Positions 26,104-32,855 of a DNA stretch of 37,264 bases are shown here, one piece after another. The first letter of the stretch is position 1, and each line of letters begins with the position of its first letter. Origin of the DNA: Tropicimonas sp. IMCC6043. GTDB lineage: Bacteria > Pseudomonadota > Alphaproteobacteria > Rhodobacterales > Rhodobacteraceae. The stretch is from the NCBI RefSeq assembly GCF_004146235.1, contig NZ_SELO01000037.1, forward strand, positions 1-37,264, given 5' to 3'. The notes beneath the pieces were generated by a model. It saw only the letters and a program-made list of their open reading frames with translations. It ran no database searches and was not told where the DNA came from. The translations under genes and the position numbers were made by a program.

Positions 26104-26113
26104 AGTGATCACT
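26104..26113. promoter_or_regulatory. 10-bp palindrome in the divergent promoter region
   Basis: AGTGATCACT is a perfect palindrome in the 73-bp gap between the outer-membrane protein gene (minus) and the AraC-type regulator (plus). It is a possible operator, but AraC proteins usually bind direct repeats, so the link is weak. Confidence 0.3.
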
Positions 26114-26132
26114 TTGCGACAAACTCCCTGCC

Positions 26133-27155
26133 ATGCCCGCCCCGCTTCAAAATGTCCGCGCATGGAAACCTGTTCTTGAGGCCACCGACGAGTTGCTGTC
26201 ACCACGTGTGGTGGAGGGAGCGCTGAGATCCGCGGGCTTGAGCCGCCGGATTTTCGAGGGCCCACCCGTCTTCATTCCCTACGCCCTTCAGGCGGAGTTC
26301 GCCGAAAACATCGCGCGCCGGACCGGTGAAAGGCATTTTGCGCCGTTTGTGACCAGCCAATACGGATACGAAGGGCTGGATCTTTATGCAAAATACGTGC
26401 TCGACGCTCCGCGCCTCGATATGGCCCTTGTACGCGGAATTCGCGCGCTCAGGTTTCTCCAGTCCGGCTCCTCTGCAGAGCTGCGAGACGATGGGGATTA
26501 CCTGATCCTCCAATTCCGTTCCGGCATCGGTTCGGTAATCGGGGCACGACATATCGACGAAGGTACCGTTGTCCTGCTCATTGATTTCGTGCGCCACTAC
26601 GCGGGCCCGGGCTGGCTGCCGGAGTGGATCGAACTTCCCGGAGACGTCCCAAGCGACCCGACACTCGAATCCAGCCTTGGAGCCCCCATCCGGTGGGGCG
26701 CATCTCTTCCCGGCGTAGCCATTCCCGGGGACGTTCTGCGCGCTCTCAACCTGTCCCCGAGAGATGCGCGAACTGCAACCGTCTACCGGGACCTCAGGGC
26801 GATGGTCCGGAACCGTCCGCCGAGGAGTCTGGCCGAGACCGTTCGGGATACCTTGAGCATTCTGGCCTCGACAGGTGACGTCTCGGAGGAAGCGGTCGCG
26901 AAATGGCTCGGCCTCGGCAGGCGAACTCTTCAACGGCATCTCGCGTCAGAGGGATACAGATTCCGTGACATCCTCATCGCCTTCCAGATGGACCGGGCCG
27001 CGATGCTGCTCGAAGAAACGGACCATTCAGTCCAAGAAATCGCCTACGCGTTGGGGTACCGGGAGGTGAACAGCTTCCGGCGGGCTTTCCGGAAATGGAC
27101 CGGAAGAACTCCAACTGAATATGCCGCCGTAGGACTGGTCGGCGTACTTGCTTGA
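26133..27155 (+). CDS. AraC-family transcriptional regulator
   Basis: A 340-residue protein. The N-terminal two thirds match the AraC-type ligand-binding domain found in OruR/VirS-like regulators: PYALQAEFAENIARRTGERHF, FGPFV-like HFAPFVTSQYGYEGL, and LQFRSGIG. The C-terminal 90 residues hold two helix-turn-helix motifs, one in EEAVAKWLGLGRRTLQRHLASEG and the second in VQEIAYALGYREVNSFRRAFRKWTGRTPTEY, the family signature. It is divergent from the envelope operon and separated by only 73 bp, so it most likely controls that operon, probably in response to a small molecule. The gene ends 67 bp before the truncated IS6 copy. Confidence 0.9.
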   Translation: MPAPLQNVRAWKPVLEATDELLSPRVVEGALRSAGLSRRIFEGPPVFIPYALQAEFAENIARRTGERHFAPFVTSQYGYEGLDLYAKYVLDAPRLDMALVRGIRALRFLQSGSSAELRDDGDYLILQFRSGIGSVIGARHIDEGTVVLLIDFVRHYAGPGWLPEWIELPGDVPSDPTLESSLGAPIRWGASLPGVAIPGDVLRALNLSPRDARTATVYRDLRAMVRNRPPRSLAETVRDTLSILASTGDVSEEAVAKWLGLGRRTLQRHLASEGYRFRDILIAFQMDRAAMLLEETDHSVQEIAYALGYREVNSFRRAFRKWTGRTPTEYAAVGLVGVLA

Positions 27156-27221
27156 CCTCCGCTTCACGGCTTTCTGTGCAATCCAATTCGATAGCCCCAG
27201 TTCTAATACATTTGCCTGGGA

Positions 27222-27490
27222 GGTGGTGTCAGAAGAACGTGGCTTGAGATGGGGCAGGGGGCTGAGTAGCGTCCCCGGATGACGAAACGCGACCCGTTCA
27301 AATACTTCAAGACCAGCCCTGAGATCATCTGTTTGGCGGAGATGCTCTACATGCGCTTCCCTTTGTCGCTCAGGAATGTCGAGGATCTGCTGCACGAGCG
27401 CGGCATCGACATCAGCCATGAATCCGTTCGGTTCTGGTGGAACAGGTTCGGACCGATGTTCGCCTCCGAGATCCGCATGAAACGCGCCGA
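27222..27490 (+). mobile_element. Truncated IS6-family element (left end only)
   Basis: Begins with the same inverted repeat GGTGGTGTCAGA at 27222 as the complete copy. The first 105 or so bases differ from the 1727 copy at only two places; after that it differs mostly at silent codon positions. Similarity stops near 27485-27495, where the sequence runs into the end of the minus-strand sugar-acid operon. The right half and right inverted repeat are missing. It has the same orientation as the 1727 copy. Confidence 0.85.
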
Positions 27491-27590
27491 CGCCATACGA
27501 ATACATCTGCAAGATCTGGACTTCAGAGCCAGACAGATTCATCGTCGATCCGATCCACCAGATGCCGGGACTGAGCACCTAGGACTTTAG
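27279..27590 (+). pseudogene. IS6-family transposase, 3' part lost
   Basis: The frame codes for the first 70 or so residues of an IS6 transposase (helix-turn-helix part, LSLRNVEDLLHERGIDISHE). It then leaves the family near residue 70 and ends with unrelated residues read from the neighbouring operon. None of the DDE catalytic residues is present, so it cannot be active. Up to the break it is closely related, but not identical, to the complete copy at 1784-2491. Confidence 0.85.
27491..27578 (-). pseudogene. Possible 5' fragment of a fifth operon gene cut by IS6
   Basis: A GTG at 27578 follows directly after the TAG of the preceding gene (27579-27581). The frame reads LSPGIWWIGSTMNLSGSEVQ and a few more residues before it enters the IS6 fragment in antisense. 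The residues look protein-like (aromatic, Gly/Ser), and the tight spacing matches the other joins in this operon. I cannot name the family. It may instead be untranslated downstream sequence. Confidence 0.35.
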
Positions 27591-27914
27591 GTGCAGTGTC
27601 ACAATCACTGTGCTTGATGCACCGTCGTCGAACACGGCACGCAGCCGCAGCCAGTTGCCGAAATGCGCAATGCGTGCCATTGCGATGCCGTCCTTGGTTT
27701 CCGGCAACTGCAGGAGGCTTCCTTCCGGCAGCCAGCGAATGCCGTCTGGCGATAGTTCGACGATGGCCTTGGGCTGCGGTCCCTGCGGCTCCTTCAATGT
27801 GCGCACGAAGATTACCGCCTCTCGGGCCCAACCAGCCTCGTATGGTTCTGTCGTTGCGACTGCGCTCCAGTCCTCGTTTCGCGCAAGGATGGCCGTAAAG
27901 TTCTCTGACAGCAT
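27579..27914 (-). CDS. Small unknown protein of the sugar-acid operon
   Basis: The start ATG at 27914 overlaps the stop of the upstream gene (TGATG), so translation is coupled; a longer upstream form would overlap that gene too far. The 111-residue product has no signal peptide and seems to be all beta: YEAGWAREAVIFVRTLKE, PKAIVELSPDGIRWLPEG, and WLRLRAVFDDGASSTVIVTLHLK. It may be a small beta-sandwich. No family is recognised. It is always coupled here to the unknown protein upstream, suggesting a joint function. Confidence 0.7.
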   Translation of the reverse strand: MLSENFTAILARNEDWSAVATTEPYEAGWAREAVIFVRTLKEPQGPQPKAIVELSPDGIRWLPEGSLLQLPETKDGIAMARIAHFGNWLRLRAVFDDGASSTVIVTLHLKS

Positions 27915-28846
27915 CAGAAATCCCCCGAGATACAGACGGAATCGACATAGAGAAACGCGCGCTTGGCGACATCGGTTTCGGCGAACAGGCAGACGTTCAA
28001 CATGCACCAGAGATTCTTCATCGCCGGGATTCGGATCGGCTCGAACCCGGACATGTCGAACTCGCGGTCGTTGCAGCGGAAGGACAGTGCCTTCATTTCC
28101 GCTAGGTCAAAGTCGAACCGAAGGTAGGTCCAGTTCACCTTGGTGGCGATCTCGTTGTAGCAGAGTCTCTGTGCGCCCCCCGGCAGATCCTTCCAGCCAT
28201 CCGGGGCAAGGTGGTAGTGGCTGGCTGTCTTGTCACTGTCGCCGATAGCGGTGAATTTCGTCGTCTCCGGCTTGAACTGCCACTTCTGGAGGTGTTTGCC
28301 GTCCGCCGCGTTCAGAAAACGCATGTGCGGCATCACCCGGTCGATCGGGCCATCCTCGTCGCCCCCCTGAAGGTCGAAGAGGAAGCCGAAAGAACGGACG
28401 TCGGCTTCGCTCAGCTTCAACTCGGTCGCTTCGGGTTTGAAGGTGACAAAGGCTTCGAACCGTATCGGGCAGCGTTCGCGCATAGTCAATCGCTTGATGG
28501 CCACGTTCTGTGCGCCGGGGCGTGGGCGCGTCGCGATCTTGAGCGCATAGGAACTGTCCACGCCGCCGTGAGAGCCGGCATCCCAGTGGCCGAGCGTCGA
28601 GAGCATCGCACTGGTGTGCTGTGCATAGCCGGGAAGCATCGTGTCCAGCGTGTCCTCGTAGTTCCCGACGAGCTGCGACCAGCCGCAATGCCCGCGCGCG
28701 AAGTCGTCATGGGAGATGATGCGCCGCATCGGATCGAAGCGGCTGAGCGCAGGGTCAGCAAGGCGCAGCGCGCGCAGCATCGCGGTTTCCATGTCGTCAA
28801 AGGCAGGGGCATTGGTCAATGGTCCGGTTTCCTTCCCGTCATTCAT
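27914..28846 (-). CDS. Conserved unknown protein (possibly DUF6772), sugar-acid operon
   Basis: The start ATG at 28846 overlaps the stop of the racemase-like gene by ATGA, so translation is coupled. The 310-residue protein has no signal peptide. It is rich in beta-strand-like stretches: CPIRFEAFVTFKPEATELKL, FGFLFDLQGG, WTYLRFDFDLAEMKALSF and RAFLYVDSVCISGDF. The fold may be a concanavalin- or jelly-roll-like sandwich as in many sugar-binding proteins. I recall similar proteins being labelled DUF6772 in sugar-uptake loci of alphaproteobacteria, but I cannot verify this. A role in processing the sugar acid or glycoside taken up by the nearby ABC importer is inferred. Confidence 0.7.
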   Translation of the reverse strand: MNDGKETGPLTNAPAFDDMETAMLRALRLADPALSRFDPMRRIISHDDFARGHCGWSQLVGNYEDTLDTMLPGYAQHTSAMLSTLGHWDAGSHGGVDSSYALKIATRPRPGAQNVAIKRLTMRERCPIRFEAFVTFKPEATELKLSEADVRSFGFLFDLQGGDEDGPIDRVMPHMRFLNAADGKHLQKWQFKPETTKFTAIGDSDKTASHYHLAPDGWKDLPGGAQRLCYNEIATKVNWTYLRFDFDLAEMKALSFRCNDREFDMSGFEPIRIPAMKNLWCMLNVCLFAETDVAKRAFLYVDSVCISGDF

Positions 28847-30000
28847 TTTGGGCTGCGAAGACGGTTCACCGCATCCCAATTGATGGTCAGCCCCAATCCG
28901 GGCCGCGTGGGTACGTCCAGCCGCCCATTTCTCTGCCGCAGGCATCCCGGGGCGAGGTCCGCCAGTTGCGTTTTGAATGGGCTGCGATCACCTTCGCATT
29001 CCATTACGCGGAAGTTCGGAAGTGCTGCCGACAGGTGGACCGACGCCGTCTCGCAGACGATTCCGGACATCCCGATATGCGGTGCGTATTCAACGTCATG
29101 CGCGAAAGCGAAATCGGCCATGCGCCGGGTTTCGGTGATGCCACCTGACCTGGCCACGTCCGGTTGCAGGATCGACAATGTTCGGTTGGTCACCAGTCGT
29201 TTCGCCTGATCCAGCGTGTAATTGCTTTCTCCGGCGGCAAGAGGCACGTCGCAGCGCTTGCGCAGTTCCTCGTAGCCTTGCTCATTCTCCGGCTCGAGCG
29301 GTTCCTCGAACCAGAAATAGCCGTTCGCCGCCAGGGCGCTTCCAACCTCGACCGCCTCGTCCAGCCCGTAGGCCCAGTTGGCGTCGACGCAAAGGCCGGT
29401 CCGGTCGCCGGCGCGCTTGCGCATCAACTCGATGCGGCGGCAGGCGTCTGCGACGGGACGGGCCACCTTCACCTTGATCCGGGAAAACCCCTGTTCCAGC
29501 AACGCATCGAGTTCGCTTTCCATTTCGGCATCAGCTCGCCAGTTGACGGCGGCCGCGTAAACGTCGATCTCGGTTCGACCGATGCCTCCAAGGAGCGCTG
29601 CGATCGGCATGCCGGCCGCCTTGCCGTGAATATCCCAAAGCGCAATGTCGATCCCGGCCATGGCTTCGAGCAGCATGCCTCCCGCCCGTCCCGACAGCGC
29701 GCGGCGCATGGAGTGCCAGTGGGCCGCGATCGATCCGGCGGGCTGGCCCAGAAGGCGGGGCCTCAGCGCTGTCTCGATCAGATTCGCATAGGCGCGGGGC
29801 GCAAAGCGGGCCAGGGATTCACCTATGCCGGTGATCCCGGCATCGGTTCGCACCTCGACGAGGACAATGGAAACCTCGTTGTACTGTCCCCAGGAGGTTA
29901 TGGTCGGTTGCGGCAGGCGCTGGGTCAGCGGGTGCGCGATCACGTCGGTGATCCGAATGTCGTGCGCCGAAAGCGGCGGTGCGATGTGAGCTCCGGTCAT
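28843..30000 (-). CDS. Enolase-superfamily enzyme, mandelate racemase type, copy 1
   Basis: The start ATG at 30000 lies in an ATGA overlap with the upstream paralog. The 385-residue protein has the N-terminal capping domain (to about 125) and the barrel with its ligands: the K-x-K pair in RIKVKV, Asp in CVDANWAY, Glu in WFEEPLEPE, Glu in AAGESNY, Asp in LQPDVARSGG and the catalytic His in APHIGMSG. These are all the residues of the mandelate-racemase subgroup (magnesium ligands plus Lys and His-Asp dyad). It most likely dehydrates a sugar acid to a 2-keto-3-deoxy acid. The exact substrate is not readable; it should match the cargo of the ABC importer encoded divergently. Confidence 0.88.
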   Translation of the reverse strand: MTGAHIAPPLSAHDIRITDVIAHPLTQRLPQPTITSWGQYNEVSIVLVEVRTDAGITGIGESLARFAPRAYANLIETALRPRLLGQPAGSIAAHWHSMRRALSGRAGGMLLEAMAGIDIALWDIHGKAAGMPIAALLGGIGRTEIDVYAAAVNWRADAEMESELDALLEQGFSRIKVKVARPVADACRRIELMRKRAGDRTGLCVDANWAYGLDEAVEVGSALAANGYFWFEEPLEPENEQGYEELRKRCDVPLAAGESNYTLDQAKRLVTNRTLSILQPDVARSGGITETRRMADFAFAHDVEYAPHIGMSGIVCETASVHLSAALPNFRVMECEGDRSPFKTQLADLAPGCLRQRNGRLDVPTRPGLGLTINWDAVNRLRSPK

Positions 30001-31148
30001 GCGGTGTCTCCCCGAGCAAGCGCCTCCATGGAGGCCACGGCATCCCAATCTATCGTCAGGCCCAGTCCGGGTCCCTGTGGCACCGCCAGAAATCCGCCCG
30101 TGGCACGGTCAGCCCCAGGCGCGAGGTCTGCAAGTTCGGACTTGAACAGGTTGGCAGTGGCTGGACATTCCATGACGCGCGCGTTCGGCAGGGCGGCAGA
30201 CAGATGCAGGCTCGTGGCTTCGCAGATGATCCCCGACATGCCGACATGCGGGGCGTAAGCGACGTCATGGCTCGCCGCCAGTCGCGCCATCCGCAATGTT
30301 TCGGTGATTCCGCCTGCGCGGGTCACGTTGGGCTGCAAGTAGGACAGCGTCCGATCCCGCACCAGCGGCGCAGCCTGATCCAGGGTGAAGTTGCTCTCTC
30401 CGGCTGCCAGCGGCACGTCGCAGCGGCTTCGCAGCATGCGGTAGCCGTCCTCGTCTTCAGGGCGCAACGGCTCCTCGAACCAGACGTAGCCGTTCGCAGT
30501 AAGCGCGCGTCCCACCTCTACCGCGTCATCGAGCCCATAGGCCCAGTTGGCATCGGCCGACAATTCGATGGCATCGCCGGCCAGTTTCCGGACCAGAGCG
30601 ATGCGCTCGCAGGCCTGCCGAACCTGGCCGCCGATCTTCACCTTGATGTGAGTGAAGCCGCGTTCGGAGAACGCCGCGATGGACTCGGCGACCTTTCCGT
30701 CGTCCCCTCCCCAGTTGATCGATGCCGCGTAGACGGGCACATCCGTGCGCGCTTCACCGTGCAACAGTCGCCAGATGGCCAGATCCGCAACTTTTCCGGC
30801 AATGTCCCACAGCGCGATGTCCACACCTGCGATCGCTTCGATGAGCATGCCGCCGGCGCGACCGGATAGGGCCCGGCGCATTCGCGTCCAATTCGCAGTG
30901 ATGGCAAGAGCGTCCTGTCCGACCATTCGTGGTCGAAGGGCGTCTTCGATCAGCCGGGCATAGGCCACAGGCGCGAAGCGGGCGAGCGATTCACCGACGC
31001 CGACCAGCCCGGAGTCCGTTCGTACTTCGACCAGCAGGATGGAAACGGCATCGTAGCGGCCCCACGACGTTTCCGTTGGCGCCGGAAGACGCTGGGTCAG
31101 CGGATGCGCGATGATCTCGGTGATCAGATGCGGTCTGCTTTCCGTCAA
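29997..31148 (-). CDS. Enolase-superfamily enzyme, mandelate racemase type, copy 2
   Basis: The start is probably the TTG at 31148, with AAAGGA eight bases upstream; a TTG at 31166 is also possible. The 383-residue protein aligns end to end with copy 1 and has the same ligands: HIKVKI, SADANWAY, WFEEPLRPE, AAGESNF and APHVGMSG. One position differs: the Asp that normally pairs with the catalytic His is Asn here (LQPNVTRAGG). This may weaken or change the His-dependent step, so the copies may not catalyse the same reaction. It is the first gene of the operon and is divergent from the GntR gene, with the inverted repeat at 31204-31232 between them. Confidence 0.87.
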   Translation of the reverse strand: MTESRPHLITEIIAHPLTQRLPAPTETSWGRYDAVSILLVEVRTDSGLVGVGESLARFAPVAYARLIEDALRPRMVGQDALAITANWTRMRRALSGRAGGMLIEAIAGVDIALWDIAGKVADLAIWRLLHGEARTDVPVYAASINWGGDDGKVAESIAAFSERGFTHIKVKIGGQVRQACERIALVRKLAGDAIELSADANWAYGLDDAVEVGRALTANGYVWFEEPLRPEDEDGYRMLRSRCDVPLAAGESNFTLDQAAPLVRDRTLSYLQPNVTRAGGITETLRMARLAASHDVAYAPHVGMSGIICEATSLHLSAALPNARVMECPATANLFKSELADLAPGADRATGGFLAVPQGPGLGLTIDWDAVASMEALARGDTA

Positions 31149-31203
31149 GGCAAACGTCCTTTCCAAGATCGGGAGTGCATTCGTTTTAGCGACAGCCCCT
31201 TAT

Positions 31204-31232
31204 CTTAGCAACTACCAAACTTAGTTGCTAAG
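31204..31232. promoter_or_regulatory. Probable GntR operator (inverted repeat)
   Basis: CTTAGCAACT (31204-31213) and AGTTGCTAAG (31223-31232) are perfect 10-base inverted arms with nine bases between. A second, overlapping palindrome, CCAAACTTAG-TTG-CTAAGTTGG, shares its right arm, giving three CTTAG half-sites in all. It lies in the 130-bp gap between the divergent racemase-like operon and the GntR gene, so it is the obvious site for autoregulation and control of both directions. Confidence 0.7.
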
Positions 31233-31278
31233 TTGGTGGGTGAATGTTAGACATCTCGTTGACCAAGGGGCCTGCTGA

Positions 31279-32034
31279 ATGATCGATTCGACCGACAAGC
31301 CGGTTTTTTCCGCCAAGCTGTCCGCGCCGCAGCGGCTGGCCGACGCGGTCTCGGAGGCGATCGCGACGGCTCTGTTCGACGGTAGTATCGCGCCAGGGGA
31401 CCCGCTGCCGTCTGAGGGCGAGATCGCAAAGGAATTCGGCGTCAGCAAGCCGGTGGCGCGCGAGGCGTTGCGGCACCTGTCCGGAATCGGGTTGATCCAA
31501 ACGCAGCAAGGAAAGGTCGCCCGCGCCAAAGTGCTGACCGGCGAACCGCTGGACCGGATCTATGGCTACGCGGTGCGATCCAGCCTGACACGACTGCGCG
31601 AGGCAAATGAGATGCGCCGGCTTGTCGAGGCGGGCATTGCACGGCTCGCTGCCGAGCGGCGGGACCAAAAGGGCATCGCGGCGATGCAGCGAGCGGTGCA
31701 GGACATGCACGATACCCTTGGCCAGCCTGACAAGTTCACCGAAGCGGATATCGCATTTCACCTCGGCATGGCGATCGCGACCGGAAACACGATGATCCGG
31801 ATGCAGGTCGAGGGCATGCAGTCCGTGCAACGCGAAGTGTCCGAACTGTTTTCAAAGCGGGCGAGCAGGACGCTTGACGACTGGAGGGCGACGGTCTTGC
31901 GCCACGAGGATCTGTTCCACGCGATCCGCGATGGAGACCCAGAGCGCGCCGGCCGGATGATCGTCAAACACTACGAAGCCGCGGATATCGCGTCGCTGGA
32001 GGTTGCGGGCGATATGGGTGGCGCTGATGTCTGA
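31279..32034 (+). CDS. GntR-family (FCD/FadR subgroup) transcriptional regulator
   Basis: A 251-residue protein. The N-terminal winged helix-turn-helix (about residues 18-85) shows the GntR signature: ALFDGSIAPGDPLPSEGEIAKE, then GVSKPVAREALRHLSGIGLI. The all-helical FCD ligand domain follows (about 100-235), with metal-binding Asp and His in EADIAFHLGMAIATGN and His in VLRHEDLFHAIRDGD. FCD regulators usually sense sugar acids or other small carboxylates. It is the first plus-strand gene of the uptake operon and overlaps the SDR gene by eight bases, so regulator and enzyme are co-translated. It probably represses both divergent operons through the repeat at 31204-31232. Confidence 0.92.
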   Translation: MIDSTDKPVFSAKLSAPQRLADAVSEAIATALFDGSIAPGDPLPSEGEIAKEFGVSKPVAREALRHLSGIGLIQTQQGKVARAKVLTGEPLDRIYGYAVRSSLTRLREANEMRRLVEAGIARLAAERRDQKGIAAMQRAVQDMHDTLGQPDKFTEADIAFHLGMAIATGNTMIRMQVEGMQSVQREVSELFSKRASRTLDDWRATVLRHEDLFHAIRDGDPERAGRMIVKHYEAADIASLEVAGDMGGADV

Positions 32035-32794
32035 CGACGTGCAGCCTCTTGCCGGGCGCCGGGCACTGGTCACCGGCGCCGATCAGGGGATCGGTCGGGC
32101 CCTCGCGCGGGGGCTGGCGCAGCAAGGTGCGACGGTCGTACTGCATCACCTCGGAAATCCGTCCGGTGCTCGCGACACTCTCGAAGACGCCGAAGTCTTC
32201 GAGGCTGATTTCACACGGCCGGATACTGCTGGCCAACTCGCGGATGCGGTGCTGGCCGGGGGGCGGATCGACATTCTCATTGCCAATGCCGCGATCGAGC
32301 GCCGCGGACGGTGGGAAGACATCGGAGCCGAGACTGTCGCGGATCATGTTGCCGCGAACTTCACTGCGTTGCTTGCGCTGTGTCAGCATCTGGTGCCGCC
32401 CATGGCCGATCGTGGCTGGGGGCGGGTCGTGGGGGTCGGTAGCATCATGGCGACGCGACCGCGATCGGAAACGCTCGTCTACGCGGCGCTGAAATCCGCG
32501 CAACTGGTGGCGCTGCGCTCCATTGCGCGAGACGTGGCGGCGCAGGGCGTGACCCTGAATTCCATCGCGCCCGGAGCGATCGAGACCCAACGCACGGCTG
32601 CCCGCTACGCCGAAACGGCGTTTCGCGAGGCGGTCGTGGCCAAGATACCAGCCCGTCGACCCGGTCGCCCGGAGGATTGCGTGGCACCGGTGCTGATGCT
32701 GTGCAGCGATGCGGCCTCCTATATCACGGGGGCGGAGATCCCGGTCGACGGCGGCTGGAGCATCGGCGACGCCCCCGGAGGATTGCCAGGGTGA
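32027..32794 (+). CDS. SDR-family NAD(P)-dependent oxidoreductase
   Basis: The start ATG at 32027 (MSDDVQPL) lies within the end of the GntR gene (eight-base overlap). The 255-residue protein has a classical short-chain dehydrogenase layout: cofactor motif VTGADQGIGRAL near residue 15, NAA (LIANAAIE), catalytic Ser in VGSIMATRP, YAALK with the Tyr and Lys pair, and a C-terminal GAEIPVDGGWS typical of classical SDRs. It probably oxidises a sugar, sugar alcohol or the keto-deoxy product of the racemase-like enzymes. The substrate cannot be read from the sequence. Confidence 0.9.
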   Translation: MSDDVQPLAGRRALVTGADQGIGRALARGLAQQGATVVLHHLGNPSGARDTLEDAEVFEADFTRPDTAGQLADAVLAGGRIDILIANAAIERRGRWEDIGAETVADHVAANFTALLALCQHLVPPMADRGWGRVVGVGSIMATRPRSETLVYAALKSAQLVALRSIARDVAAQGVTLNSIAPGAIETQRTAARYAETAFREAVVAKIPARRPGRPEDCVAPVLMLCSDAASYITGAEIPVDGGWSIGDAPGGLPG

Positions 32795-32855
32795 TCTGAG
32801 GGAGAGCCGGTCACGGGGCGTCTTGAATACAGAAGAAGGTAAGGGAGGACCAACA

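Noticed and set aside
29164..30869. Long plus-strand frames across the racemase-like genes
   Set aside because: Antisense to two enzymes with complete metal-ligand motifs; no independent evidence.
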